Assembly (NCBI RefSeq): GCF_000718325.1
Contig: NZ_JOFV01000008.1
Coordinates: 1 to 64,000 of the forward strand
From: Oerskovia turbata
Lineage (GTDB): Bacteria > Actinomycetota > Actinomycetes > Actinomycetales > Cellulomonadaceae
DNA length: 64,000 nt
Reading direction: 5' to 3'
Shown here: positions 19,772 through 31,476 of the stretch, piece after piece
How positions within the stretch are numbered: position 1 is the first letter of the stretch
How the letters are laid out: each line of letters starts with the position of its first letter
The notes under the pieces: model-generated
The model's database searches: none
What the model was told of the DNA's origin: nothing
The model's input: the letters and a program-made list of their open reading frames with translations, nothing else
Made by a program: the position numbers and the translations under genes

Positions 19772-21603
19772 CAGTACTTACGCTCCATGGGCTCGTACCG
19801 GGTCTGGGTGACGGGCTTGGAACCCAGCACGATCTTGTAGGAATCGAACTCCTCGACGTGGTCGAAGTAGCCGTCGACGTGACCGTCGGCGGTGTCGCCG
19901 GCGGAGGTGGGGCGACGGTAGGCCATCGTGTGGAGCATGTAGTTGGCGTCGTCGCGGTCCGGGTAGTCCTCACGGTAGTGACCGCCGCGCGACTCCTTGC
20001 GGTTGATCGCGGCGATGACCGTGACCTCGGCGATGTCGAGCAGGAAGCCCAGCTCGATGGCCTCGAGGAGGTCCGTGTTGAACAGGCGCCCCTTGTCCTG
20101 GACCGAGACGTTGCGGTAGCGGTCCTGGAGGGTGCGGATGTCCGAGAGCGCCTGGTCGAGCGACTCGCCCGTGCGGAACACCTGGGCGTTGGCGTCCATG
20201 GTCTCCTGGAGAGCCTTGCGGACGTCGGCCACACGCTCGCCGTCGGGGCGGTTGCGCATCTCGTCGAGCTGCGCGATCACCGCGGCCGCGGGGTTCTCGG
20301 GGAGCTCGCGGTACTCGGCGGTCGCGGCGTACTTCGCGGCCTCGCGGCCGGCGCGCTTGCCGAACACGTTGATGTCGAGGAGCGAGTTGGTGCCCAGGCG
20401 GTTGGACCCGTGGACCGAGACGCACGCGACCTCGCCGGCCGCGTAGAGCCCGCGGACGACGTTGTGGCCGTCGCGCAGCACCTCGCCGCCGACGTTGGTC
20501 GGGATGCCGCCCATGGCGTAGTGCGCCGTGGGGTACACCGGGACCGGCTCGGTGTAGGGCTCGATGCCGAGGTAGGTGCGCGCGAACTCCGTGATGTCCG
20601 GCAGCTTGGCGTCGATGTGCGCGGGCTCGAGGTGGGTGAGGTCGAGCAGGACGTAGTCCTTGTTCGGCCCGGCGCCGCGCCCCTCGCGGACCTCGTTCGC
20701 CATCGAGCGGGCGACGATGTCACGCGGCGCGAGGTCCTTGATGGTGGGGGCGTAGCGCTCCATGAAGCGCTCTCCCTCGCCGTTGCGCAGGATGCCGCCC
20801 TCGCCGCGGGCAGCCTCCGACAGGAGGATGCCGAGCCCCGCGAGGCCTGTCGGGTGGAACTGGAAGAACTCCATGTCCTCGAGCGGCAGGCCGCGGCGGT
20901 AGGCGAGCGCCATGCCGTCACCGGTGAGGGTGTGCGCGTTCGACGTCGTCTTGAAGATCTTGCCCGCGCCGCCTGTGGCGAAGATGATCGCCTTGGCCTG
21001 GAAGACGTGGATCTCGCCCGTGGCGAGGTCGTAGGCGACGACGCCCGTCGCGTTGACCTGCTCGCCGTCGGGCACGTCCTCGGCCGCGAGGTCGTGGTCG
21101 GTGATGAGGTCCAGGACGTAGAACTCGTTGAAGAACTCGACGTTCTGCTTGACGCAGTTCTGGTAGAGCGTCTGGAGGATCATGTGACCCGTACGGTCCG
21201 CGGCGTAGCACGAGCGGCGGACCGCGGCCTCGCCGTGGTTGCGCGTGTGCCCGCCGAAGCGGCGCTGGTCGATCCTGCCCTCGGGCGTGCGGTTGAACGG
21301 CAGACCCATGCGCTCGAGGTCGAGGACCGCGTCGATGGCCTCCTTGGCCATGATCTCCGCGGCGTCCTGGTCGACGAGGTAGTCGCCACCCTTGACCGTG
21401 TCGAACGTGTGCCACTCCCAGTTGTCCTCCTCGACGTTCGCGAGGGCGGCGCACATGCCGCCCTGCGCCGCGCCGGTGTGGGACCGGGTGGGGTAGAGCT
21501 TCGAGATGACCGCCGTGCGGACCTTGCCGGACGACTCCAGTGCCGCGCGCATGCCGGCGCCGCCTGCTCCGACGATGACGACGTCGTACTGATGGGTTTG
21601 CAT
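19771..21603 (-). CDS. sdhA: Succinate dehydrogenase flavoprotein subunit
   Basis: 610 residues. Oxidises succinate to fumarate. The N-terminal dinucleotide fold is [16 protein letters not shown]; the covalent-FAD histidine is H42 in [10 protein letters not shown]; the capping and active-site segments include [13 protein letters not shown] and the C-terminal [12 protein letters not shown]. An AGGAGG lies 11 bases before the ATG. There is an 83-base gap to sdhD, larger than other gaps in the operon. Confidence 0.97.
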   Translation of the reverse strand: MQTHQYDVVIVGAGGAGMRAALESSGKVRTAVISKLYPTRSHTGAAQGGMCAALANVEEDNWEWHTFDTVKGGDYLVDQDAAEIMAKEAIDAVLDLERMGLPFNRTPEGRIDQRRFGGHTRNHGEAAVRRSCYAADRTGHMILQTLYQNCVKQNVEFFNEFYVLDLITDHDLAAEDVPDGEQVNATGVVAYDLATGEIHVFQAKAIIFATGGAGKIFKTTSNAHTLTGDGMALAYRRGLPLEDMEFFQFHPTGLAGLGILLSEAARGEGGILRNGEGERFMERYAPTIKDLAPRDIVARSMANEVREGRGAGPNKDYVLLDLTHLEPAHIDAKLPDITEFARTYLGIEPYTEPVPVYPTAHYAMGGIPTNVGGEVLRDGHNVVRGLYAAGEVACVSVHGSNRLGTNSLLDINVFGKRAGREAAKYAATAEYRELPENPAAAVIAQLDEMRNRPDGERVADVRKALQETMDANAQVFRTGESLDQALSDIRTLQDRYRNVSVQDKGRLFNTDLLEAIELGFLLDIAEVTVIAAINRKESRGGHYREDYPDRDDANYMLHTMAYRRPTSAGDTADGHVDGYFDHVEEFDSYKIVLGSKPVTQTRYEPMERKY

Positions 21604-21686
21604 CGGTGTCGATGCCTCCTGTGACGAGTGGGAAGGGGGGACGGGGCGTCAGGCGACGGCTGGGGGAACGCCGCCGGGCGAGTCCG

Positions 21687-22148
21687 TCAGGCGGTGCAGA
21701 ACGACGGGAGCTGGTAGTCCAGGGCGTTCGGCGGGCACGGGTCGAACGTGAAGATCACGAGGGTGCCGAGCACGGTGACGACCACGAACGCGAGGTACAG
21801 CGCGAGCTTGAGCACGAGGCGCGTGCCGTCGCGCTGCGCGTAGTCGTTGATGATCGTGCGTACGCCGTTGGTCCCGTGGAGCATCGCGAGCCACAGCATC
21901 AGCAGGTCCCAGATCTGCCAGAACGGTGAGGCCCACTTGCCGGCGACGAAGCCGAAGTCGATCGCGTGGACGCCTTCGCCGACCATGAGGTTGACGAACA
22001 GGTGCGCGAAGATCAGGACGATCAGCACGACGCCCGAGGCTCGCATGAAGATCCAGCTGTACAGCTCGTAGTTCGAGCGCGTGGACTTCTGCCGCTTGTA
22101 CGGGTCGCGGGGGGCCGCGAGGGGAGAGCTGGTGCTCGTGGTGCTCAT
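21687..22148 (-). CDS. sdhD: Succinate dehydrogenase membrane anchor subunit
   Basis: 153 residues with three membrane helices: VLIVLIFAHLFVNLMVGEG, WDLLMLWLAMLHGTNGVRTI and LALYLAFVVVTVLGTLVIF. The histidine in FAHLFVN and the H-G-T-N-G-V-R motif are placed as the heme- and quinone-site residues of SdhD. ATG 22148 overlaps the sdhC stop by one base. Longer in-frame starts would read antisense through sdhC. Confidence 0.88.
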   Translation of the reverse strand: MSTTSTSSPLAAPRDPYKRQKSTRSNYELYSWIFMRASGVVLIVLIFAHLFVNLMVGEGVHAIDFGFVAGKWASPFWQIWDLLMLWLAMLHGTNGVRTIINDYAQRDGTRLVLKLALYLAFVVVTVLGTLVIFTFDPCPPNALDYQLPSFCTA

Positions 22149-22531
22149 CAGTGCCCACCTCCGAAGACGTTCATGAGGTGGCGGGGCAGGAAGCCCGCCA
22201 TCGTCACCGCGAACAGGCCGACGACGACCCAGAGCATGGTGCGCTGGTACTTGGGCCCCTTGGCCCAGAAGTCGACGAGGATGATCCGGACACCGTTGAA
22301 GGCGTGGAACACGATGGCGGCCACGAGGCCGGCCTCTCCGAGTCCCATGATCACGGTCTTGTAGGTGCCGATCACGGCGTCGTACGCCTCGGGCGAGACT
22401 CGTACAAGCGCTGTGTCCAGCACGTGCACGAGGAGGAAGAAGAAGATGAGCACGCCGGTCACGCGATGCGCGACCCACGACCACATGCCTTCACGGCCGC
22501 GGTACAGCGTGCCAGCAGGTGCACTGGGCAC
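22148..22531 (-). CDS. sdhC: Succinate dehydrogenase cytochrome b556 subunit
   Basis: 127 residues, first gene of the operon. SWVAHRVTGVLIFFFLLVHV contains the family's S-x-x-H-R-x-T-G motif and heme-side histidine; two further helices are AGLVAAIVFHAFNGVRIILVD and TMLWVVVGLFAVTMAGFL. GTG start with AGGAGG seven bases upstream. With SdhD it anchors SdhAB in the membrane and binds quinone. Confidence 0.92.
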   Translation of the reverse strand: MPSAPAGTLYRGREGMWSWVAHRVTGVLIFFFLLVHVLDTALVRVSPEAYDAVIGTYKTVIMGLGEAGLVAAIVFHAFNGVRIILVDFWAKGPKYQRTMLWVVVGLFAVTMAGFLPRHLMNVFGGGH

Positions 22532-22759
22532 TTAGGGGCCTCCTGTGGCGAGTTCAGGGGTGAGATATCGAGCTGGACGACGTCGTCCGCCGGTGGCCGT
22601 TCACGACCGCTCCGCGCCGAGGCTCTGGCGAGTCGGTGGGAGCGGCAGATCCAGGGCTCGCCGGAGTCCGCCGATATCCGTCTCTGGGGTTCCACCATAG
22701 TGATACCGGCATCGTGGTGCGGACCGTGGCACGTTCCCAGCGGCCCGGGCACCCCTGTT

Positions 22760-22775
22760 TGTGACCCATTCCACA
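22760..22775 (+). promoter_or_regulatory. CRP/GlxR-like operator upstream of sdhCDAB
   Basis: TGTGACCCATTCCACA matches TGTGA-N6-TCACA at nine of ten conserved positions (C for T at the first base of the second half). It lies about 70 bases upstream of the expected sdhC transcription start, a usual activator position. Confidence 0.5.
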
Positions 22776-22854
22776 CTGTTCCCGGGGCCTCGTGGACCCC
22801 CATCCACGGGGCGTCCTCCGGGCGTTCGCGGGCCCACGGCCACGCGGCGGTCAT

Positions 22855-22860
22855 TATGCT
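22855..22860 (+). promoter_or_regulatory. -10 box of leaderless manC
   Basis: TATGCT ends six bases before ATG 22867, the start chosen for this gene. An in-frame ATG 75 bases further upstream would lie before the promoter. Confidence 0.6.
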
Positions 22861-22866
22861 TCGAGG

Positions 22867-24042
22867 ATGTCGACGCTCCCCGTTCCTGCGCCCAGCCCTG
22901 ACTCGTCGCCGGACGGGTCCGCCCCGGCGACCCCGGTGATCCCCGGCTTCTACGCCGTGATCCCCGCAGGGGGTGCGGGGACGCGGCTCTGGCCGCTCTC
23001 GCGCCGTGGCAACCCGAAGTTCCTGCTCGACCTGACGGGTGCCGGGCGGTCGCTGCTGCAGGCCACGGTCGACCGGCTCGCGCCCCTCGCCGGCCAGGAC
23101 GGCATCGTCCTCGTGACCGGTCGTCAGCACGTCGCCTCGGCGCGCACCCAGCTCCCGGGCCTGCGCGACGACGCCGTGCTCGCCGAGCCCTCGCCCCGCG
23201 ACTCGATGGCGGCGATCGGGCTGGCCGCGGCGGTGCTCGAGCACCGCCACGGCGACGTGGTGATCGGCTCGTTCGCGGCGGACCAGGTCATCACGGGGCA
23301 GGCCGCGTTCGAGCAGGCGGTCCGCGAGGGTGTCGAAGCGGCCCGGGCGGGCCACGTCGTCACGGTCGGGATCGCGGCGTCGCGCCCGTCGACGGCCTTC
23401 GGCTACGTCCGCAGCGGCGCCTCCCTGGACCTGGCCGGTGCGCCCACGGCGCTGCACGCGCAGGGGTTCACGGAGAAGCCGGACGCGGTGACGGCCCAGC
23501 GCTACGTCCGGTCGGGGGAGTACCGCTGGAACGCGGGCATGTTCATCACGCGCACGTCGGTGCTGCTCGGGCATCTCGCGGACCAGCGCCCCGAGCTGCA
23601 CGACGGGCTGCGCACCGTGGCCGCGGCGTGGGACACGCCGGACCGTGACCGGGTCCTGGCGGAGGTCTGGCCCGGGCTGGAGAAGATCGCGATCGACCAT
23701 GCGGTCGCCGAGCCGGTCGCGGCCGTGGGCGGGGTCGCGGTCGTCCCGGGGAACTTCGGGTGGGACGACATCGGCGACTTCAACTCGCTGGCCGTGCTGC
23801 TGCCCTCGGCCGACGAGTCGGGCTCCAAGGTGCTCGGCGACACCGACCGCGTCGTGCGCCGCGAGAGCGCCGGGTCGGTCGTCGTCCCGGCGAGCGACCG
23901 CGTCGTGACGATCCTCGGGCTCGACGACGTCGTGGTCGTCGACACGCCCGACGCGCTCCTGGTCACCACGCGTGCCCGCGCGCAGCAGGTCAAGGCCATG
24001 GTCGACCTCGTGCGCGAACGCGGTCTGGACGAGCTCCTCTAG
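22867..24042 (+). CDS. manC: Mannose-1-phosphate guanylyltransferase
   Basis: 391 residues. Makes GDP-mannose from GTP and mannose-1-phosphate for glycolipids, polymannosyl glycans and protein mannosylation. The nucleotidyltransferase signature AVIPAGGAGTRLWPLSRRGNP is near residue 24; later motifs are SFAADQVI, GFTEKPDAVTA, YRWNAGMFI and FGWDDIGDFNSL. There is no C-terminal isomerase domain, so it is the monofunctional form. Its product could feed the PIG-V-like enzyme at 8115. A hairpin at 24084-24112 ends the transcript. Confidence 0.93.
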   Translation: MSTLPVPAPSPDSSPDGSAPATPVIPGFYAVIPAGGAGTRLWPLSRRGNPKFLLDLTGAGRSLLQATVDRLAPLAGQDGIVLVTGRQHVASARTQLPGLRDDAVLAEPSPRDSMAAIGLAAAVLEHRHGDVVIGSFAADQVITGQAAFEQAVREGVEAARAGHVVTVGIAASRPSTAFGYVRSGASLDLAGAPTALHAQGFTEKPDAVTAQRYVRSGEYRWNAGMFITRTSVLLGHLADQRPELHDGLRTVAAAWDTPDRDRVLAEVWPGLEKIAIDHAVAEPVAAVGGVAVVPGNFGWDDIGDFNSLAVLLPSADESGSKVLGDTDRVVRRESAGSVVVPASDRVVTILGLDDVVVVDTPDALLVTTRARAQQVKAMVDLVRERGLDELL

Positions 24043-24083
24043 CGCGACGCGCGGGGGCGCCGCGGAGGCCCGTGGCGCGCGAC

Positions 24084-24112
24084 GCCGTCGGGCAGGGCAA
24101 CGGCCCGACGGC
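24084..24112 (+). terminator. Terminator after manC
   Basis: GCCGTCGGGC at 24084-24093 pairs perfectly with GCCCGACGGC at 24103-24112. It lies 42 bases after the manC stop. Confidence 0.7.
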
Positions 24113-24183
24113 GCCGCTCACGCCCGCAGGTCTCGCGCCGTCCCGGTGCGTGGCACGAGCGCCCGCGTCGACGGGGCCGGGGA

Positions 24184-24189
24184 TAGTCT
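24184..24189 (+). promoter_or_regulatory. -10 box of leaderless M20 amidohydrolase gene
   Basis: TAGTCT ends six bases before GTG 24196. No Shine-Dalgarno sequence is present. Confidence 0.55.
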
Positions 24190-24195
24190 CGGCTG

Positions 24196-25476
24196 GTGAG
24201 CAGTCCTGAGGAGAGCACCGAGAGCAGCACCCCGTCGGACCGCGCCCGGACGGGGGCCAGGTCTCCTGCGTCGGCGCACGTGCCGGTGCGCACGGCGCTC
24301 GGTGACACGGTCGTCGACCTGGCGGCGGCCTTCGCGGACGAGCTCGTCGCGATCCGGCGTGACATCCACGCCCACCCCGAGGTCTCGCGCGCCGAGACCC
24401 GCACCACGGCACTGATCGCCGACCGGCTGCGCGCGGCGGGTCTCGAGCCCAGGCTCCTGCCCGGCACCGGCCTCGTGTGCGACATCGGCGGCGCCGACGG
24501 GCCCGACGGCGGTGCGGCCGGGCGGGTCGCGCTGCGCGCCGACATCGACGCGCTCCCGGTCCAGGACCGGTGCGAGCTTCCCTGGGCCTCGACGACCCCG
24601 GGGGTGGCGCACGCGTGCGGGCACGACGTGCACGCCACGGTCGTGCTGGGCGCCGGGCTCGTCCTGGCCGCGCTCGCCGAGAGAGGCGAGCTGTCCCGTC
24701 CGGTCCGGCTCGTCTTCCAGCCCGCGGAGGAGGTCCAGCCCGGCGGCTCGCTCGACGTGATCGCGGCGGGTGGGCTCGACGGGATCGAGGAGATCTACGC
24801 GGTCCACTGCGACCCCAAGGTCGACGCGGGGCAGATCGGGACGCGCATCGGTCCCATCACCTCGGCGTCCGACGAGGTCTCCGTGACCATCACCTCGCCG
24901 GGCGGTCACACGTCTCGCCCGCACCTGACGGGCGACGTGGTGTACGCGCTCGGGCAGGTCATCACGCAGGTCCCCGCGGTGCTCGGACGGCGTCTCGACC
25001 CGCGCTCAGGGGTCAACCTGACGTGGGGCGCGGTGCACGCCGGGTCGGCGCACAACGCGATCCCGAGCACCGGGACGGTCCGTGGGACGCTGCGCTGCCT
25101 CGACGTGCGTGCGTGGGAGTTCGCGGGGCAGGTGCTGCACGACGCGGTCGAGCAGGTCGTCGCGCCCTACGAGGTCGAGGTCACGGTCAACCACACCCGC
25201 GGGGTGCCGCCGGTCGAGAACGCCGAGGACTGCACGGCCTCGCTCGAGGCCGCGGCGCGCGACGTGCTGGGGCCGGCCTCGGTGCTGCTCACGGAGCAGT
25301 CGCTCGGCGGCGAGGACTTCGCCTGGTACCTGACCAAGGTGCCCGGTGCGATGGCTCGGCTGGGTACCCGGACTCCGGGCGGTCGGTCGTACGACATCCA
25401 TCAAGGGGACCTGCGGGTCGACGAGACCGCGATCGGGGCGGGCGTCCGCCTGCTCGCGCGCGTCGCGCTGGGCTGA
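24196..25476 (+). CDS. M20 family amidohydrolase (AmiA/HipO-like)
   Basis: 426 residues of the M20D metallopeptidase group, which hydrolyse N-acyl amino acids or related amides. Motifs: IRRDIHAHPEVSRAET (about residue 52), LRADIDALPVQD (about 117), HACGHDVHATVVLGA (about 138), FQPAEEVQPGGS with catalytic glutamate (about 174) and the C-terminal GGEDFAWYL. Leaderless GTG start. In M. tuberculosis two such genes (amiA1, amiB1) lie beside deoD, and the same salvage neighbourhood occurs here. Substrate unknown. Confidence 0.85.
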   Translation: MSSPEESTESSTPSDRARTGARSPASAHVPVRTALGDTVVDLAAAFADELVAIRRDIHAHPEVSRAETRTTALIADRLRAAGLEPRLLPGTGLVCDIGGADGPDGGAAGRVALRADIDALPVQDRCELPWASTTPGVAHACGHDVHATVVLGAGLVLAALAERGELSRPVRLVFQPAEEVQPGGSLDVIAAGGLDGIEEIYAVHCDPKVDAGQIGTRIGPITSASDEVSVTITSPGGHTSRPHLTGDVVYALGQVITQVPAVLGRRLDPRSGVNLTWGAVHAGSAHNAIPSTGTVRGTLRCLDVRAWEFAGQVLHDAVEQVVAPYEVEVTVNHTRGVPPVENAEDCTASLEAAARDVLGPASVLLTEQSLGGEDFAWYLTKVPGAMARLGTRTPGGRSYDIHQGDLRVDETAIGAGVRLLARVALG

Positions 25477-25505
25477 CGAGCCTGCCTGGGCTGGACCCGC
25501 GAACT

Positions 25506-25520
25506 GTTGCCCTGTGCAAC
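25506..25520 (+). repeat. Inverted repeat GTTGC-N5-GCAAC
   Basis: GTTGC at 25506-25510 and GCAAC at 25516-25520. It lies 225 bases before the BMP lipoprotein gene and may be an operator. Confidence 0.4.
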
Positions 25521-25570
25521 CAAGTGTCCGATCGCTGGAACGGTAGCGGTCACGGCTGAGACGTCAGATG

Positions 25571-25590
25571 ACGCTTCCATAACGAAGCGT
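25571..25590 (+). repeat. Inverted repeat ACGCTT-N8-AAGCGT
   Basis: ACGCTT at 25571-25576 and AAGCGT at 25585-25590. It lies directly beside the next inverted repeat, upstream of the nucleoside-uptake operon. Confidence 0.4.
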
Positions 25591-25593
25591 CCG

Positions 25594-25611
25594 CGTTACC
25601 CGCAAGTAACG
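25594..25611 (+). promoter_or_regulatory. Probable operator of nucleoside-uptake operon
   Basis: CGTTAC at 25594-25599 and GTAACG at 25606-25611 form a perfect two-fold site. A TAGTGT -10 box at 25633-25638 follows, so the site would sit around -42 relative to transcription start. The rest of the 268-base gap 25477-25744 shows two other inverted repeats and an AGGAG ribosome binding site. Confidence 0.5.
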
Positions 25612-25744
25612 TCCGACGTCCCCGGACGTGGCTAGTGTTCGATCCATACAGGCCGACGGACCCCGTGACCTACCCGTGCAACGACGCGCGGGCAGGTCCC
25701 GGTTTTCTCCCGGGGGCCATCGACGAGATCGACAGGAGCTCAAG

Positions 25745-26836
25745 GTGAAGAGAGCAACGCAGATGACAGCGCTCGCGGCCGTCGCCGCGCTGGCGCTGGC
25801 TGCATGTGGGAGCGCACCCGAGGAGGGCGGCGACTCGGGCACGGCCGGGGGCTCGAAGTCGAGCTTCAAGGCGTGCATGGTGTCCGACGCGGGCGGCTTC
25901 GACGACAAGTCCTTCAACGAGTCGGGCTTCAGCGGCCTCATGGCTGCCGAGGAGAACCTGGGCATCCAGACCGCCACGGCCGAGTCGAAGGAGGAGTCGA
26001 ACTTCGCTCCGAACATCGACAACCTGATCTCGGAGAGCTGCAACGTCATCGTGACGGTCGGCTTCCTCCTCGCGACGGCCACGGGCGACGCCGCCCAGGC
26101 CAACCCGGACGTCGACTTCGCGATCGTCGACTCGACGGCGCAGGACGCTGACGGCAACCCGATCGAGCTCGACAACGTCAAGCCCATCAGCTTCGACACC
26201 GCCCAGGCCTCGTTCCTCGCGGGCTACCTCGCCGCGGGCATGAGCAAGACCGGCACCGTCGCGACCTACGGCGGCCTCGAGGTCCCGTCCGTGACGATCT
26301 TCATGGACGGCTTCGTCGACGGCGTCGCGAACTACAACGAGACGCACGGCACCGACGTCAAGACGCTCGGCTGGAACAAGGAGACCCAGGACGGCTCGTT
26401 CGCGGGCGGCTTCGAGGACCAGTCCCAGGGGCAGCAGCTGAGCCAGACCTTCATCGACCAGGGCGCGGACATCATCATGCCCGTCGCCGGCCCGGTCGGC
26501 GTCGGCACGCTCGCCGCCGCCAAGGACGCGACCGGCGTGTCGGTCATCTGGGTCGACGCCGACGGCTTCGAGACCAACCCCGACAGCGGAGACCTGATCC
26601 TGACCTCCGTGCTCAAGGAGATCGGTGCCGGCGTCGAGGACGTCATCACCGCAGCCTCCGAGGACGAGTTCTCCAACGAGCCCTACGTGGGCACGCTCGA
26701 GAACGGTGGCGTGGACATCGCGCCGTACCACGACTTCGAGTCGCAGGTTCCTCAGGAGCTCAAGGACGAGATCGACCAGCTCCGCCAGGACATCATCGAC
26801 GGCACGATCGTCGTGGAGTCCCCGAGCTCGCCGTGA
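25745..26836 (+). CDS. BMP-family nucleoside-binding lipoprotein
   Basis: 363 residues. A lipoprotein signal peptide ends in the lipobox LALAACG with acceptor C21, so the mature protein is tethered outside the membrane. The PBP1-type BMP domain includes CMVSDAGGFDDKSFNESGFSG, VTVGFLLATATGDAAQ, VATYGGLEVPSVTIFMDGF and IMPVAGPVGVGTL. BMP proteins bind purine and pyrimidine nucleosides for ABC uptake. GTG start with AGGAG six bases away. It is followed by a 16-bp hairpin and then the ABC ATPase and permease genes, with cytidine deaminase and thymidine phosphorylase behind them, which supports nucleosides as substrate. Confidence 0.92.
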   Translation: MKRATQMTALAAVAALALAACGSAPEEGGDSGTAGGSKSSFKACMVSDAGGFDDKSFNESGFSGLMAAEENLGIQTATAESKEESNFAPNIDNLISESCNVIVTVGFLLATATGDAAQANPDVDFAIVDSTAQDADGNPIELDNVKPISFDTAQASFLAGYLAAGMSKTGTVATYGGLEVPSVTIFMDGFVDGVANYNETHGTDVKTLGWNKETQDGSFAGGFEDQSQGQQLSQTFIDQGADIIMPVAGPVGVGTLAAAKDATGVSVIWVDADGFETNPDSGDLILTSVLKEIGAGVEDVITAASEDEFSNEPYVGTLENGGVDIAPYHDFESQVPQELKDEIDQLRQDIIDGTIVVESPSSP

Positions 26837-26855
26837 CCTGACGCAGTACATCGTG

Positions 26856-26892
26856 GTCGAGCCGGCCCGGCACCTCGCCGGGCCGGCTCGAC
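26856..26892 (+). terminator. Intercistronic hairpin between BMP and ABC ATPase genes
   Basis: Sixteen bases at 26856-26871 pair perfectly with 26877-26892 around the loop ACCTC. It lies 20 bases after the lipoprotein stop. It probably ends or attenuates most transcripts, so the binding protein is made in excess over the transporter, and it may protect the upstream messenger from decay. Confidence 0.7.
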
Positions 26893-26947
26893 CAGTCTTG
26901 GGCTACCGTCGCAGGCAAGGCTGCCTGTGCATCGAAGGAGACCGTAC

Positions 26948-29762
<2,815 letters not shown>

Positions 29763-29766
<4 letters not shown>

Positions 29767-31040
29767 GCGCCGTCGCTGCACCCGCTACCCAGGTCGCCGC
29801 CGTCACCGCGGCCCGCAGCTGGAAGCTCCCCATCACGCTGGGCGTCTTCGGGCTCCTCTCGTTCGTCCTCTTCGGCCTCCTGGGGCCGGCGGGTTCGGTC
29901 ACGACGTTCGGTGTCTCGACGGGCGCCGACCTGCTCCAGTTCGACCCGGTGGCCGTGCCGACCCGGGCGACCGCGATCGTGCTCTCGGTCCTGTGCCTCC
30001 TGCTCGCGGGCTACGCCTACGTCCGGGTCCGCGCGGACCGCCCGGTCGGTCGCTGGGTGCTCGCGGTCTTCGGCGTGCTGTGGGTCCTGACGTTCCTGGT
30101 CTGGGCCGTCGCGGACAAGAGCACGTCGATCGTGAGCCTCCTCCAGGGGTCCCTGCTCCTCGCGGTCCCGCTCGCGTTCGGTGCTCTCGGCGGTCTGCTC
30201 AACGAGCGGGCCGGTGTCGTGAACATCGCGATCGAGGGGCAGCTCCTGACGGGCGCCTTCGGCGCAGCGGTGCTCGCCTCGGTCGTGGGCAACGCCTACG
30301 TCGGGCTCGTGGCCGCCCCGCTCGCCGGTCTGCTGATCGGTGCGATGCTCGCGCTGTTCACCGTGAAGTACCACGTGAACCAGATCATCGTCGGTGTGGT
30401 GCTCAACGTGTTCGCGGTCGGTCTGACGAGCTTCCTGTTCAGCTCGGTGCTCAAGAACGACGCGGCCACGCTCAACTCCCCGCCGCGCCTGCCGACGATC
30501 CCGATCCCGCTGCTGTCCGAGATCCCGGTCATCGGGCCGGTGCTGTTCCGCCAGTCGATCATCGTCTACCTGCTGTACGTCGCGGTGATCGTCATCAGCA
30601 TCGCGCTGTTCCGCACCCGGTGGGGCCTGCGGGTCCGTTCCGTGGGCGAGTACCCGCAGGCCGCGGACACGGTCGGCATCGACGTGAACCGCACGCGCTG
30701 GGGGAACGTCCTGCTCGGGTCGATGGTCGCGGGCCTGGGAGGCGCGTTCTTCACGATCGGCTCGGTCGGTGCCTTCGGTCAGGAGATGACGGCCGGCAAG
30801 GGGTACATCGCGCTCGCCGCGATGATCCTGGGTCGATGGAGCCCCTGGGGCGCTCTCGGTGCCGCGCTGCTCTTCGGCTTCGCCGACAAGCTCCAGCAGG
30901 TGCTCGGGGTCCTCGAGACGCCGATCCCCAACCAGTTCATGCTGATGCTGCCGTACGTCGTCACGATCTTCGCGGTGGCGGGACTCGTCGGCCGCGTCCG
31001 TGGTCCTGCGGCCGCGGGCCAGCCGTACGTGAAGGGATGA
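29763..31040 (+). CDS. Nucleoside ABC transporter permease 2
   Basis: 425 residues, paired with permease 1. Helices include ITLGVFGLLSFVLFGLLGPAG, ATAIVLSVLCLLLAGYAYV and WVLAVFGVLWVLTFLVWAV. The family signature NERAGVVNIAIEGQLLTGAFG lies near residue 155, and FTVKYHVNQIIVGVVLNVFA follows. About 100 extra N-terminal residues with three helices precede the conserved core, typical of actinobacterial members. ATG overlaps permease 1's stop, and cytidine deaminase begins four bases after its own stop. Confidence 0.9.
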
Positions 31041-31044
31041 CGAC

Positions 31045-31476
31045 GTGAGCGAGAACAGCGCCACGGACGTCGACGCAGGGGACCGCTTCGACTGGGAGAC
31101 CCTGCGCGTCGCCGCTCGGGCTGCCATGGAGAAGGCCTACGCGCCGTACTCGTCCTTCAAGGTCGGTGCGGCCGCGTTCGTCGACGACGGCCGCCTGGTC
31201 ACGGGCGCGAACATCGAGAACGCGGCGTACGGCGTCACGCTGTGCGCCGAGTGCTCGCTCGTGAGCGACCTGATCGGGAGCGGGGGCGGTCGCCTCGTGG
31301 CGTTCGCGTGCGTCGACGGTCACGGCAACAGGCTCATGCCGTGCGGTCGGTGCCGCCAGCTCTTGTGGGAGCACGGCGGTCCCACGCTGCTCGTCGAGAC
31401 GACCCGTGGCATCAAGCCCATGAGCGAAGTGCTGCCCGACGCTTTCGGGCCCGAGGATCTGGTGGAGCGAGCATGA
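31045..31476 (+). CDS. cdd: Cytidine deaminase
   Basis: 143 residues, homotetrameric zinc form. It converts cytidine and deoxycytidine to uridine and deoxyuridine. Zinc ligands are C67 in TLCAEC and C100/C103 in PCGRCRQ; E69 is the proton-shuttling glutamate. YSSFKVGAA and GANIENAAYG are substrate-site motifs. GTG start; deoA overlaps its stop by four bases. It receives nucleosides brought in by the upstream transporter. Confidence 0.95.
   Translation: MSENSATDVDAGDRFDWETLRVAARAAMEKAYAPYSSFKVGAAAFVDDGRLVTGANIENAAYGVTLCAECSLVSDLIGSGGGRLVAFACVDGHGNRLMPCGRCRQLLWEHGGPTLLVETTRGIKPMSEVLPDAFGPEDLVERA

Larger units (their letters stand above)
22532..22866. promoter_or_regulatory. Divergent sdhC / manC control region
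   Basis: 335 bases without a gene. Contains a CRP/GlxR-like site (22760-22775), a possible sdhC -10 TATGGT at complement 22694-22699 and the leaderless manC -10 at 22855-22860. If the sdhC -10 is right, its messenger has a leader of about 155 bases. No hairpin of note was seen in that leader. Confidence 0.45.

Noticed and set aside
24196..25476. Second dapE (both M20 family)
   Set aside because: The HACGHDVHAT and DIHAHPE motifs place it in the M20D amidohydrolases, not in DapE.
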